DNA of 64,000 nucleotides, from the NCBI GenBank assembly GCA_003220345.1, contig QHSC01000080.1:1-64000 (forward strand). The letters are read 5' to 3'. Position 1 is the first letter of the stretch; every line of letters starts with the position of its first letter. Below, piece by piece: positions 19,128-28,634 of this stretch. A program made the position numbers and the translations under genes. Below the pieces are notes generated by a model. The model was not told the origin of the DNA. It worked only from the letters and a program-made list of their open reading frames with translations, and did not search any database. The DNA comes from Candidatus Rokuibacteriota bacterium (GTDB taxonomy: Bacteria > Methylomirabilota > Methylomirabilia > Rokubacteriales > CSP1-6).

Positions 19128-21388
19128 GAGGCGGGGCCGGAGAGCGCCGGCGAGAACCGGCGAAGCCGGAGGCTGTTCGCGACGACCGACACGGAGGAGA
19201 GCGCCATGGCGAGTCCGGCCAGGATGGGCGAGAGCGTGATCCCCCAGAGCGGGTAGAGCGCGCCTGCCGCCACCGGCACCAGGAGCAGATTGTAGCCGAA
19301 CGCCCAGGCAAGATTCTCCCGGATGATGCGGATGGTGTGTCGCGAGAGCAGGACGGCCGCGACGACGCCGGCGAGATTCCCGCTCATGAGGGTGACGTCG
19401 GCCGCCTCCATGGCCACGTCGGTGCCCGAGCCCATGGCAATGCCCACCGAGGCCTGGGCGAGAGCCGGTGCGTCGTTGATCCCGTCGCCCACCATGGCGA
19501 CGAGCCGGCCCCCGTTCTCCTGAAGCCGCTTGATCTCGGCGGCCTTGCCGTCGGGCAGCACTTCGGCGAGCACGTGCTCGATGCCGGCCCCGCGGGCCAC
19601 GGCCTCCGCGGTGGGGCGGGCGTCGCCCGTCAGCATCACGACCTGCAGCCCAAGGGTCCTGAGCGCCCGCACCGCGCCGGGAGCTTCTGGCTTGAGCCGG
19701 TCGGCCACGGCGATCAGGCCGAGGGCGCGACCCCCCGCCCCCACGAAGACCGTGGTCTTCCCCGTCGCGGCCAGCTCACGTGCGGGAGCCTCGAGCGCGC
19801 TCACATCGATCCCGCGCGCCATCATGAAGCGGGCGTTTCCGAGAACGATACGCCCGGCGGCGTCCTGGGCCTCGACCCCGAAGCCGCCAAGTGCGCGAAA
19901 GCCGTGGAGCGGAGGCAGCGCGAGGCCACGCGTCTTGGCCTCGCTCACGATGGCTTCACCAAGCGGGTGCTCGGAGCCCTGCTCGACGGCGGCGGCGACG
20001 GCGAGCACATCAGCCTCCTCCACGCCGGAGGCGGGCACCACGTCCGTCACCGTCGGCTTGCCCACGGTGAGCGTCCCTGTCTTGTCGAAGACCACGACCT
20101 CCACCTTGTGGAGCAGCTCGAGAGCGGCAGCGCTCCGGATCAGCACGCCGAGCTCGGCGCCCCGGCCCGTGCCCACCATGATGGCGGTGGGGGTGGCGAG
20201 CCCCATGGCACAGGGACAGGCGATGACGAGCACGCCGACGGCGATCGTGAGCGCTCGGACGAAGACGGGGTCGGGCCCGAGCCAGAGCCAGGCGACGAAG
20301 GTCACGCTCGCGATCACGAGCACGACCGGGACGAAGACGGCGGCCACGCGATCGGCGATTCGCTGGATCGGGGCCTTTGAGCCCTGCGCCTCTTCGACGA
20401 GCCGGACGATCCGCGCGAGCACGGTGTCGGCGCCCACCCGGGTGGCCCGGACGACGACGCTGCCCGTGCGGTTGACCGACCCGCCGACCACGCTCGACCC
20501 TGGTCGCTTCTCCACGGGCAGACTCTCGCCCGTGAGCATGGACTCGTCGACGGTCGAAGCGCCTTCGCTCACCACGCCGTCCACGGGCACCCGTTCTCCC
20601 GGACGGACTCGCACCGTATCGCCCACCGCGATCTGCCCCGCGGGGACATCCACCTCCTGCCCGTCGCGGAGCACGCGTGCCGTCCGAGGCGAGAGGTCCA
20701 TGAGGCGGCGGATGGCTTCGGAAGTGCCCCCCCGCGCGCGCGCCTCGAGCCAGCGTCCCGTCACCAGGAAGGTCATGAGGAGTGCCGACACCTCGAAGTA
20801 GTGCATGGCCCCCGCGGCCATGAAGGCGTGAGGCCACAGGGTCACCGCCACGCTGAAGAAATACGCGGCATTGGTGCCGAGCGAGACCAGCGTATCCATG
20901 CTCGCCGAGCGGTGTCGGAGATCACGTGCGAAGCCCGCGTGAAACTGCCCCCCGACCCAGAACTGGACGGGCGTGGTGAGGACCCACAGAAGCCAGGGAT
21001 TTCCGAGCCAGGCGGGGGCCCACGTGAAGATCTCGCGCATGCCGCCGATGAGCACGGGCACGGAAAGGGCGGCGCCGACCAGGGCCTTGACGAGAAGGCT
21101 TCGATCCAGGGAGGCGCGGGCCGCGCGGTCGCGGGCCTCCGATTCAGGAGTCCGCTCGATTTCCTCGGGCACGGCGTAGCCGGCGCCCTCGACGGCGCGG
21201 CGCAGGGTCGCGAGATCGGCAGACTCCGGCCGTGCCCACACGGTAGCCCGCCCCGTGGCCAGGTTGGCGTTGGCGTCCTCGACGCCGGGGACGGCGCGCA
21301 GGGCCCGCTCCACCTTGCCAACGCAGGCGGCGCAGTGCATCCCCTGGACGGGAAGCTCCACTCGGGTCTTAGGCTCCGGGACGGCCAT
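19124..21388 (-). CDS. copA: Copper-translocating P1B-type ATPase
   Basis: The 754-residue pump has one N-terminal metal-binding domain (GMHCAAC, residues 16-22), eight predicted membrane helices, the TGES actuator loop, intramembrane CPC in [11 protein letters not shown], phosphorylation motif [16 protein letters not shown] and [13 protein letters not shown] with SEHPL is the Cu(I) pattern. It exports Cu(I) from the cytoplasm. It sits four bases after csoR in a CsoR-controlled operon. Confidence 0.95.
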   Translation of the reverse strand: MAVPEPKTRVELPVQGMHCAACVGKVERALRAVPGVEDANANLATGRATVWARPESADLATLRRAVEGAGYAVPEEIERTPESEARDRAARASLDRSLLVKALVGAALSVPVLIGGMREIFTWAPAWLGNPWLLWVLTTPVQFWVGGQFHAGFARDLRHRSASMDTLVSLGTNAAYFFSVAVTLWPHAFMAAGAMHYFEVSALLMTFLVTGRWLEARARGGTSEAIRRLMDLSPRTARVLRDGQEVDVPAGQIAVGDTVRVRPGERVPVDGVVSEGASTVDESMLTGESLPVEKRPGSSVVGGSVNRTGSVVVRATRVGADTVLARIVRLVEEAQGSKAPIQRIADRVAAVFVPVVLVIASVTFVAWLWLGPDPVFVRALTIAVGVLVIACPCAMGLATPTAIMVGTGRGAELGVLIRSAAALELLHKVEVVVFDKTGTLTVGKPTVTDVVPASGVEEADVLAVAAAVEQGSEHPLGEAIVSEAKTRGLALPPLHGFRALGGFGVEAQDAAGRIVLGNARFMMARGIDVSALEAPARELAATGKTTVFVGAGGRALGLIAVADRLKPEAPGAVRALRTLGLQVVMLTGDARPTAEAVARGAGIEHVLAEVLPDGKAAEIKRLQENGGRLVAMVGDGINDAPALAQASVGIAMGSGTDVAMEAADVTLMSGNLAGVVAAVLLSRHTIRIIRENLAWAFGYNLLLVPVAAGALYPLWGITLSPILAGLAMALSSVSVVANSLRLRRFSPALSGPAS

Positions 21389-21391
21389 GGC

Positions 21392-21673
21392 TCAGCGCCC
21401 GCCGAAGCGCGAGAAGACTTCGAGGAGCTCGTCTACCTTCTTCTGCCTGTCCCGCGCCGAGCCGGATCGGATGGCGTCGGCGACGCAGGACTCGATGTGG
21501 CGCCCGAGGATCAGGCGCTGCACCTGCTCCACGGCGCCCTGCACCGCCGTCAGCTGGAGGAGGATGTCCACGCAGTACTTGTCCTCTTCGACCATGCGCT
21601 GTATGCCCTGCACCTGCCCCTCGATCCGGCGCAGCCGTCCCAGGGCCTTCGCCTTGCTCTCGTCGTCGATCAT
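21392..21673 (-). CDS. csoR: Copper-sensing repressor, CsoR family
   Basis: The 93-residue helical protein has the DUF156/CsoR pattern. LGRLRRIEGQVQGIQRMVEEDKYCVDIL gives C34, and GRHIESCV gives H60 and C64, the Cys-His-Cys set that binds Cu(I). Cu(I) binding releases the protein from DNA. The ATG at 21673 overlaps the stop of the upstream membrane gene. Confidence 0.94.
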   Translation of the reverse strand: MIDDESKAKALGRLRRIEGQVQGIQRMVEEDKYCVDILLQLTAVQGAVEQVQRLILGRHIESCVADAIRSGSARDRQKKVDELLEVFSRFGGR

Positions 21674-22473
21674 CCCGTCGTCTCCTGTTCGGGCAGTCGC
21701 CTCGAGGGACGCCTGGCCATGGTGCCCGCAATCAGCCACCAGCAGGCCAGCGCCGCCATCAGGTGCTTGAGAGTGTGTCCGCTCACCACGCCGCCCATCG
21801 CGAAGATCCGGCCGTCGAGCACCTCGAAGATCTTGGCCGCCCCGTAGATGACGAGGACGACCACGATGTCGCCGCCGCGCGTGTAGCGGGCCGGGAACAG
21901 CCAGAGCATCAGCGGGATGGCGAGCGCGGGGAAGAACTGGACCAGCACATAAGGTCGGAGATCGCCCGCCCCCGCCGCCTCGCTCGCGTGCCAGTACGCA
22001 ATGCTGGCGAGGCCCGACGCGAGGAACACGGGCAGGAGGACGAGACCCGCGGCCACGCCGATACGCTCGGCGACCACGGCCGACAGCATGCCCATGAAGA
22101 CGAGCGTCATGGGCAGCCGGTCCCACACGAGCCGGGCGTTGTCGGGAGCGGCGTGATACCAGGCCGAGCCCAGGCCCGTGAGGGCCACGCCGACGCAGAC
22201 CACCGCAAAGGGCCAGCGCTCCCGGGGATCGGTGAATGGATCGTCCCGCCCCCCGGCCGGCGCCGACACGACTCGGATCAGGCCCCAGAGGCCGACGAGG
22301 GGAAAGGCGAGATTGGACCAGACGTCGAGGCCGTGGGGAACGCCCCAGAGCGTGCGCCTGTCGGCAAAGCGATGGTAGGCGGGATCCTGGGCGATGCGCG
22401 GCAGGAGGGCGACCAGCGCCGTCGCCGCCACCGCGGCTCCCACCACCACTCCCACGCGAGCCCCTGGAGTCAT
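21670..22473 (-). CDS. CREST/ceramidase-like seven-helix membrane protein
   Basis: The 267-residue protein has about seven membrane helices. It shows the CREST-superfamily pattern: S..H in GSAWYHAAPDN with a following D in WDRLPM near residue 127, and HTLKH near residue 240. These Ser, His and Asp residues form the zinc site in alkaline ceramidases and adiponectin-receptor-like hydrolases. The substrate is unknown. It is the first gene of the copper operon, directly behind a CsoR box, so a role in copper stress on membranes is inferred. The upstream in-frame extension encodes repeat sequence (AQPKASRANP) and was trimmed. Confidence 0.72.
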   Translation of the reverse strand: MTPGARVGVVVGAAVAATALVALLPRIAQDPAYHRFADRRTLWGVPHGLDVWSNLAFPLVGLWGLIRVVSAPAGGRDDPFTDPRERWPFAVVCVGVALTGLGSAWYHAAPDNARLVWDRLPMTLVFMGMLSAVVAERIGVAAGLVLLPVFLASGLASIAYWHASEAAGAGDLRPYVLVQFFPALAIPLMLWLFPARYTRGGDIVVVLVIYGAAKIFEVLDGRIFAMGGVVSGHTLKHLMAALACWWLIAGTMARRPSRRLPEQETTG

Positions 22474-22487
22474 TCGCCAAGAACCAT

Positions 22488-22547
22488 GGGGGAGCGACCG
22501 CCGGATTTCCCCGGGGTTGGCTCGGCTCGCCTTCGGCTGCGCCTCAC
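22488..22547. repeat. Dispersed 60-bp repeat (AQPKASRANP type), copy 1
   Basis: This stretch shares about four fifths of its bases with 34168-34227, and the last 34 bases, from GGGTTGGCTCGG through CTGCGCCTCAC, are identical. Read on the minus strand it encodes AQPKASRANP, which creates a false extension of the membrane-protein ORF. Both copies are intergenic and in the same orientation. Confidence 0.75.
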
Positions 22548-22588
22548 ACCGCATCCCCAGACCTCCCCGGGTTCGAGATCGGATTCGT

Positions 22589-22605
22589 ATACCCTACAGG
22601 GGTAT
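22589..22605. promoter_or_regulatory. CsoR operator
   Basis: ATACCCTACAGGGGTAT is a G-tract inverted repeat matching CsoR boxes (ATACCC..GGGTAT). It lies about 115 bases before the first gene of the copper operon, which itself encodes CsoR. Confidence 0.8.
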
Positions 22606-22641
22606 GCTACCACGCGCGGCCCGCCCCCGCGAGGGCGCCCC

Positions 22642-22992
22642 TCAGAGGTCGGGGAAGAGCGAAGGCTGGCTGGGGGAGATCGAGCGCTTTCGGCCGGCCG
22701 CGCGCTTGCCGCGGCCCGGCGCTTTGGCCGAGGGCTTCGGGCGCTCGCGCTTGGGCCGGGTCCAGCCCTTCTGGTGGGCGATCTTGTCGCCCTGCTTGAT
22801 GACGAGCAGATCGGCGAGGCGGGCCATGGGGTGGGCGATCAGGTCGAGGTACTTGTCCCAGTAGCGGGGTGTGTAGGCGAGCGTCTTCATCTGGTCGAGG
22901 GCGAGGGTGAGGGCGGCGCGGTCGCCCTTCCTCGCGGCCAGGCGCAGGAGATCGAGGACCCGGGCCCGGCTGATGCGCGACGGGCGAGTCAC
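22642..22992 (-). CDS. Small basic hypothetical protein
   Basis: The 116-residue protein is not recognised. Residues 1-75 look like a compact helical domain (VLDLLRLAARKGDRAALTLALDQMKTLAYTPRYWDKYLDLIAHPMARLADLLVIKQ). A very basic linker follows (KRERPKPSAKAPGRGKRAAGRKR), and the end is PSLFPDL. The start GTG at 22992 overlaps the stop of the MetE-like gene as GTGA, indicating translational coupling. A nucleic-acid-binding tail is possible but unproven. Confidence 0.65.
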   Translation of the reverse strand: MTRPSRISRARVLDLLRLAARKGDRAALTLALDQMKTLAYTPRYWDKYLDLIAHPMARLADLLVIKQGDKIAHQKGWTRPKRERPKPSAKAPGRGKRAAGRKRSISPSQPSLFPDL

Positions 22993-24041
22993 GCGCGCCC
23001 CAGCTCGCGCCGGAGCATCCGCGCGGCCTCGACCATCGAGCGCAGTTTGGACACCCCGACCCACCGCGGCGTCTCCCAGAGCCCGCAGTCGGGCACGAGC
23101 CAGAGGCGCTCCGCGGGAACGTGCTTGAGAGCCAGCCGCGCGCGCTCCGCCACTTCCGCGGGTGTCTCGACGCGGAAGGCCTTGACGTCGACGACCCCCA
23201 CCGCCACCTCGGCGTCGGTGGGGAACTCGCTCCACAGCTCGAGCTCGCTCATCTCGCGGTTGGCGTACTCGAACACGAACTGTTGCACGCGCGCGTCGAG
23301 GAGGGCGGGGAAGAGCGGCCGGTAGCGTCTCGGCGTGGCGAAGGAGTTGTTGTGAGCGTTGCCGAAGCAGACGTGGAGCGCGACCTTGGCGCGGACGCCC
23401 TCCAGGGTGGCATTGAGGGCCGAGACCATGGGGCGCGCCTCACCCTTGAGGACGCGATGCTTGCCCGCGGTCATGACGTAGTTGGGCTCGTCGACCTGGA
23501 CGAAGTCGCAACCCGCGGCCACCAGGGCCTTGATCTCGGCGTTGACCACCGAGATCAGGTCCGCGATCAGGCTGTCCTCGGAAGCGTAGGGACCGCCCCG
23601 TCGCAGGGGGATGAGGAGGGTGATGGGGCCCGGCACGGCCACGCGCATGGGCCGGTCGGCGTGGGGGCGGGCGAAGCGGAACTCCTCCACGATGCCGAGA
23701 CCCTGCGGCGCGCTGATGCGATCGACGACCTCGTAGGGGCAGTGCGCGTCGTAGTTGGGCGGGCCGAGGCGGCGCGGCACCGGGAGCGCCCGGATGCCCT
23801 GCAGGCGGTCGTAGAAGCCGCGGATGAAGGTGACCCGTCGCATCTCGCCGTCGGAGATCACGTCGACCCCGGCCTCCACCTGATCGCGGATGGCCAGGCG
23901 CACGGCGTCCTCGTACGCCTCCTGGAGATCGATGGGTCCGAGGCGATCGGCCTGCGCGGCCTCGCGGACGAGATGGATCCAGGAGGGCAGCCCGTGGCTG
24001 CCGCACACCGTGGTGGGGATGAGCGGCATGGCCCTCGTCAT
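22989..24041 (-). CDS. MetE C-terminal-domain methyltransferase (cobalamin-independent methionine synthase-like)
   Basis: The 350-residue protein is half the length of MetE and corresponds to its catalytic barrel. Zinc ligands are visible: H and C in HVCFGN, E in FEYANREMSE and C in VPDCGLWETP. VDEPNYVM matches the region that places the substrate. Such short forms transfer methyl groups from folates, corrinoids or other donors, and many are not methionine synthases. An upstream M at residue 1 or 5 may start it. Confidence 0.85.
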   Translation of the reverse strand: MTRAMPLIPTTVCGSHGLPSWIHLVREAAQADRLGPIDLQEAYEDAVRLAIRDQVEAGVDVISDGEMRRVTFIRGFYDRLQGIRALPVPRRLGPPNYDAHCPYEVVDRISAPQGLGIVEEFRFARPHADRPMRVAVPGPITLLIPLRRGGPYASEDSLIADLISVVNAEIKALVAAGCDFVQVDEPNYVMTAGKHRVLKGEARPMVSALNATLEGVRAKVALHVCFGNAHNNSFATPRRYRPLFPALLDARVQQFVFEYANREMSELELWSEFPTDAEVAVGVVDVKAFRVETPAEVAERARLALKHVPAERLWLVPDCGLWETPRWVGVSKLRSMVEAARMLRRELGRA

Positions 24042-24068
24042 GGCTCGCTCCCCTCTTCTGGGTGGAGG

Positions 24069-25622
24069 CTACCGGAAGGCGACGTCGTACTGCTCCCGCT
24101 GGTAGGACGGCACCGCCTGCACGGAGACCTTGCGGTCGATGGTGGCCTCCAGCCGCTCGAGCCCCTCGCGCTCGTCGGTTTCCAGGTGACGCGCGAGCTC
24201 GGGATGGGCGCGGATCACCGCCTCGCGCCCCGTCGCCTCGCGGGCCCCCGCCTGGACTTTGCGGAAGATCTCCGCGGCCAGGGTGGGATCCGAGCGGACC
24301 ACGCCGCTGCCCTTGCAGGTGGGGCAGGAGGCCGTGAGGAGCGACTGCAGCCCCTTGCGCACGCGCTTGCGCGTCATCTCCACGAGCCCCAGCTCCGAGA
24401 TCTCGAGGACATTGGTGCGCGCCTTGTCGTCGACGAGGGTCTTCATGAGCGCGGCATAGACCTGATCACGATGCTCCGCCCTCTCCATGTCGATGAAGTC
24501 GATGATGATGATGCCGCCCAGATCGCGCAGGCGGATCTGGCGCATCACCTCCACCGCGGCCTCGAGGTTGATCTTGAGCACGGTCTCCTCGAAGTCGCGC
24601 TTCCCCACGTACTTTCCCGTGTTGACGTCGATGGCCACCAGGGCTTCCGTGTGGTCGATGACGATGTAGCCGCCGGACTTGAGCCACACGCGCCGCCGCA
24701 GCGCCTTGTCGATCTCCTTCTCGATGCCGGTGGCCTCGAAGATCGGCGCGGGCTCCTCCCAGAGCTTGACGCGAGAGGCCAGCTGGGGCACGAGGGACTC
24801 CGCGAAGTGCAGGCACTTCTCGTAGGCGGCGGGGGTGTCGACGAGAAACTCCTCCACGTCCGCGGAGAAGAGATCGCGGACCACGCGGAAGGTCAGGTCC
24901 ATCTCCTCGTGGAGCAGGGACGGCGCGCGGGCGGATTCGAATCGGCTCTGCACCTGACCCCAGAGCCGGGTGAGGAACTCGATGTCGGCCGCGATCTCCT
25001 GGGTCTCCTTCCCTTCGGCGACGGTGCGGACGATGAAACCGCCGGGGGGCGGGGGCAGCGACTTGACGATGTCCCGGAGGCGCTCCCGCTCGGCGTCGTC
25101 GTGGATGCGCCGGGAGACGCCCACGTGCCCAGATTGCGGCATGTACACGATGTACCGTCCAGGGAGAGAGACGAACGCGGTGATGCGCGCGCCCTTGGTG
25201 CCGAGCGATTCCTTGGAGACCTGGACGAGGACCTCCTGCCCCTTGCGCAGCATGTCCTCGATGGGCACCGTCGTCTCGCGCCGCGAGGCCTCGCGGTCTC
25301 CGTTCGCGCCCGCGCCGCGCTCGCTCTCGTCGAGATCGGCGACGTCGTCCTCGGCCTCGCTCTCGGGCAGGACGGCGCGCGGGTCCTCTCCCCGGCTCGC
25401 CGTGTAGTCGCCGGCGTAGAGGAAGGCGTCCTTCTGAAGACCGATGTCCACGAAGGCAGCCTGCATGCCGGGCAGGACGTTGGTGACGACGCCCTTGTAG
25501 ATGTTGCCTACGATGGAGCGTCGACCGGCGCGCTCCACGTACAGCTCGACGAGCTGAGACCCATCCTGCACGGCGAGACGTGTTTCCGTCACGCCGGCAT
25601 TGACGACGATCCGCTTTCCCAC
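24069..25622 (-). CDS. rng: Ribonuclease G
   Basis: The 517-residue protein has an S1 domain (GNIYKGVVTNVLPGMQAAFVDIGLQKDAFLYAGDY, residues 38-72), split by an acidic insert of about 40 residues (ESEAEDDVADLDESERG). The RNase E/G catalytic domain follows, with metal-binding D residues in ALVAIDVNTGKYVG and IIIDFIDM, and the zinc-link CPTCKGSG. It processes 16S rRNA 5' ends and some mRNAs. Start GTG at 25622. It closes the mre operon. Confidence 0.93.
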   Translation of the reverse strand: MGKRIVVNAGVTETRLAVQDGSQLVELYVERAGRRSIVGNIYKGVVTNVLPGMQAAFVDIGLQKDAFLYAGDYTASRGEDPRAVLPESEAEDDVADLDESERGAGANGDREASRRETTVPIEDMLRKGQEVLVQVSKESLGTKGARITAFVSLPGRYIVYMPQSGHVGVSRRIHDDAERERLRDIVKSLPPPPGGFIVRTVAEGKETQEIAADIEFLTRLWGQVQSRFESARAPSLLHEEMDLTFRVVRDLFSADVEEFLVDTPAAYEKCLHFAESLVPQLASRVKLWEEPAPIFEATGIEKEIDKALRRRVWLKSGGYIVIDHTEALVAIDVNTGKYVGKRDFEETVLKINLEAAVEVMRQIRLRDLGGIIIIDFIDMERAEHRDQVYAALMKTLVDDKARTNVLEISELGLVEMTRKRVRKGLQSLLTASCPTCKGSGVVRSDPTLAAEIFRKVQAGAREATGREAVIRAHPELARHLETDEREGLERLEATIDRKVSVQAVPSYQREQYDVAFR

Positions 25623-25696
25623 GGCAGCAGTCCCCAGTCCGGGGGCGGAGGCCCCCGATGAACGATGCGTGACCCGCCCCGCAGGGCGGGTCCCGG

Positions 25697-26794
25697 TTAC
25701 TGGAACTGCCGCATTCGCACCGAGAGAAGGAGTCCCAAAGCCATGAAGGACACGACCATGGACGAACCACCATAGCTCATCAGCGGCAACGGAATGCCCA
25801 CGACGGGCAAGAGGCCCGTGACCATGCCCAGGTTGACGAGCGTCTGGGCGGCAAACAGCGCCGTCACGCCCAGCGCCACGATGCGCCCGCGCGCCTCCCT
25901 CGCGCTCAGCGCGATCTCGAAGCCCCGGAGAACCAAGAGCCCGTAGGCCAGGACCAGGACCAGGCAGCCGATGAATCCCCACATCTCGGCGAACACGGCA
26001 AAAATGAAATCCGTATGGCGCTCCGGAAGAAAGGCGAGGCGGCTCTGTGTGGCGCCGCTGATGCCCTTACCGAGGAGCTGACCGGAACCAATGGCGATCT
26101 TCGCCTGAATCACATTGTACGCCGTTCCCAGCGGGTCGCGGAACGGATCGAGGTAGACGAGCAGCCGATCGCGCTGATACGGCTTGAGCGCGAGCCAGGC
26201 GAGCGGCATCACCGCCACCGCGCCCGCGGCCAGGGCCCCCAGGATGCGCAGCCGCAAGCCCATCCCCACGAGGATGGCCCCCAGGACGGGCACGAGGACG
26301 AGAGCGGTGCCGAGGTCCGGTTGACGGACCACGAGCACGAACGGCACCGCCACGAGGGCCAGCATCCAGCCCAGGGTTCCCCGCGTCGTCTGCGGGGTGC
26401 TCCGGCGCCAGGTGAGCGCCCACGCCAGGGTGATGATGAAGATGATCTTGAAGAGCTCCGAGGGCTGAAAGGTGATCGGCCCCACGTGGATCCACCGCCG
26501 GGCCCCGGAGACCGTGCGGCCCAGCACGAAGACAGTGACGAGCAGGCCGACACCAAGGAGGTAGAGCCCGGGGGCGGCCCGGACGATGTTGCGGTAGTCG
26601 AGAGCGGCAAGGACGAGCAGGGCCACCAGCCCCACCCCGACCCAGACGAGCTGGCGCCAGGCGAGGGCGGGGCCGCCCCGCCCCGCGCCGAGATTGGAGA
26701 GGCACACCACGCTGAGGGTGACGAGAACGAACGCCGCCCCGAGCAGCGGCCAGTCGACATTTCGGAGGAGACGACGATCGAAGCGCAGGATCAT
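25697..26794 (-). CDS. rodA: Rod-shape SEDS glycosyltransferase RodA
   Basis: The 365-residue protein has about ten membrane helices and the SEDS motifs: RRWIHVGPITFQPSELFKI, RQPDLGTALVL and AVFAEMWGF, plus the C-terminal PLMSYGGSS. It polymerises glycan strands for lateral wall growth together with PBP2. ATG at 26794; the preceding GTG is also possible. A short GC-rich hairpin (about 25666-25687) lies between it and rng. Confidence 0.96.
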   Translation of the reverse strand: MILRFDRRLLRNVDWPLLGAAFVLVTLSVVCLSNLGAGRGGPALAWRQLVWVGVGLVALLVLAALDYRNIVRAAPGLYLLGVGLLVTVFVLGRTVSGARRWIHVGPITFQPSELFKIIFIITLAWALTWRRSTPQTTRGTLGWMLALVAVPFVLVVRQPDLGTALVLVPVLGAILVGMGLRLRILGALAAGAVAVMPLAWLALKPYQRDRLLVYLDPFRDPLGTAYNVIQAKIAIGSGQLLGKGISGATQSRLAFLPERHTDFIFAVFAEMWGFIGCLVLVLAYGLLVLRGFEIALSAREARGRIVALGVTALFAAQTLVNLGMVTGLLPVVGIPLPLMSYGGSSMVVSFMALGLLLSVRMRQFQ

Positions 26795-26818
26795 CACGGG
26801 ATCACCCCCATTGCGGGA

Positions 26819-28630
26819 TCACCCATCGATGCCGAGAGTGACCATGGCGACCTTCTCGAGGAAAATCGCCTGGTAGATCTGGTGCGCGATGGGAGCGGCC
26901 ACCTGCCCACCCTTGCCGCCCCGCTCGACGAGTACCACCACCACCACCTGGGGATCGTGCACGGGCGCGAAGGAGGCGAACCAAGCGTGGTCCTGTCCCT
27001 TGGCGCTGTCGCTCTTGGCCACACTCTGCGCCGTGCCCGTCTTGCCCGCCACCTCGATGCCGGGAATGCGCGCCGCCGCCCCCGTCCCTCCCTCGTTGAC
27101 CACGCCCGAGAGCGCGTGCTGGAGGAAGGCGAGCACGACAGGCGAGAGGTCGACGTGGCCGGTCATCTTGGTCGACGTGGCATAGGCGATGGAGCCGTTC
27201 ACGCGCTCCACCCGCTGCACGAGGCGCGGCTGCCAGAGGATGCCGCCGTTGGCGACGGCCGCCATCATCCGCGCCACCTGGATGGGCGTGACGAGGAGTT
27301 GGCCCTGCCCGATCGACATGTTCACGGTGTCGCCCGCCTGCCACGGCCGGCCGTCCGCGCGCCGCTTCCCCGTCCGGAACGGCACGAGGCCCGGCTTCTC
27401 GCCGACCAGGTCGACGCCCGTCGCGGCGCCGAGACCGAAGGCCTGGGCGTAGCGGGCGATGGCCTCGGGCCCGACCTTGAGCCCTGCCTGGTAGAAGAAG
27501 ATGTTGCAGGAGTGGATCAGCGCGGAGCGCGTGTCCACGTGGCCGTGGCCGCCCTCCTTCCAATCCTTGAAGGCCCACTGGCCGAGATGGAACTGGCCGT
27601 TGCAGTAGATACGGTCCATGGGCGTGAGGCTGCCTTCCTGCAGCCCCGCCGCCGCCACGATGATCTTGAAGACGGAGCCCGGGGCGTACTGGCTCTGCAA
27701 GGCGCGATTCATGAGGGGCGACAGGGGATCCCGCACGAGCTTGAGCCACTCCTCGCGGTCGAGGTTGCCCGTGAAGCGGTCGAGCGCGAAGGCCGGGCTC
27801 GAGGTCAGGGCGAGGATGTCGCCACTTCGCGGGTCGAGAACGACCACGGCGCCGGACTTGCCCGCCATGGCGCGCTCGGCCGCCTCCTGGATGCGCCGAT
27901 CCACCGTGGTGATGACCTGGGCGCCGGGATTCGGCTCCTCTCGCCGCATGACCTGCACTTGCCGGCCGAGGGCGTCGACCTCGATACGCTCGCCGCCGTC
28001 GCGGCCGCGGAGGTATTCGTCGAGAAGGCGCTCCAGCCCCGACTGGCCGATCATGTCTCCGCGCCGGTAGCGCCCCTGCTTCATCTGCTCGTCGCTGACC
28101 TCGCGCACGTACCCGAGGAGGTGCGCGGCGAAGGTGCTCGTGGGGTAGACGCGCTGGGGCTCGACCTCGATGACCACGCCCGGCAGATCGAGCTTGAGCT
28201 CCTCGACGCGGGTCACCTCCTCGAGAGTGAGGCCTCGCCGCATCCGGACCGGCCGGATGGAGTCGGGGGGGACGCGCTCGAGCCCCTCTTCCAGCTCCCG
28301 CAGGGGGATCTTGAGGAGCACGGAGAGCCTGGCCAGGACCGTCCCGCGGTCCTCCATCTCTCGCGGGATGAGCGAGAGCGTGAAAGCGGGGCGATTGTCC
28401 ACGAGGGCGAGACCATTGCGGTCGAAGAGAATGCCGCGCGGCGCCGCCACGGGCCGGATACGGATCCGGTTCTTGTCGGAGAGCTCCTGGAGCTTGCCGC
28501 CCTCGAGAACCTGGAGATACCAGAGCTGGCCGAGGAGGCCGACGAAGGCGACGGCGACCACGGCGGCGAGGGCCAGGACACGCCGCCGCCAGGCTTCCCG
28601 CTTGGCCGCGGACTCCTGGTTCAGATCCAT
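26819..28630 (-). CDS. mrdA: Penicillin-binding protein 2 (transpeptidase)
   Basis: The 603-residue protein has an N-terminal membrane anchor (about residues 17-38), a dimerisation domain (RGILFDRNGLALVDN) and the transpeptidase domain with S319-V-F-K322, SIG in place of SxN, and KTGTAQS near residue 517. It cross-links peptidoglycan during elongation with RodA. The ATG at 28630 overlaps a direct repeat of GGATCTGAACC that spans the mreD stop. Confidence 0.96.
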   Translation of the reverse strand: MDLNQESAAKREAWRRRVLALAAVVAVAFVGLLGQLWYLQVLEGGKLQELSDKNRIRIRPVAAPRGILFDRNGLALVDNRPAFTLSLIPREMEDRGTVLARLSVLLKIPLRELEEGLERVPPDSIRPVRMRRGLTLEEVTRVEELKLDLPGVVIEVEPQRVYPTSTFAAHLLGYVREVSDEQMKQGRYRRGDMIGQSGLERLLDEYLRGRDGGERIEVDALGRQVQVMRREEPNPGAQVITTVDRRIQEAAERAMAGKSGAVVVLDPRSGDILALTSSPAFALDRFTGNLDREEWLKLVRDPLSPLMNRALQSQYAPGSVFKIIVAAAGLQEGSLTPMDRIYCNGQFHLGQWAFKDWKEGGHGHVDTRSALIHSCNIFFYQAGLKVGPEAIARYAQAFGLGAATGVDLVGEKPGLVPFRTGKRRADGRPWQAGDTVNMSIGQGQLLVTPIQVARMMAAVANGGILWQPRLVQRVERVNGSIAYATSTKMTGHVDLSPVVLAFLQHALSGVVNEGGTGAAARIPGIEVAGKTGTAQSVAKSDSAKGQDHAWFASFAPVHDPQVVVVVLVERGGKGGQVAAPIAHQIYQAIFLEKVAMVTLGIDG

Positions 28631-28634
28631 GGGT

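Noticed and set aside
17509..19311. A 600-residue fusion of a basic N-terminal part with dienelactone hydrolase
   Set aside because: The N-terminal 360 residues are an out-of-frame reading of the DUF2889 gene. The real start is ATG 18231.
23121..25661. Very long plus-strand open frame opposite metE-like and rng
   Set aside because: High GC leaves stop-free antisense frames. The translation is His/Asp/Leu-rich low-complexity and the minus strand encodes two recognised families here.
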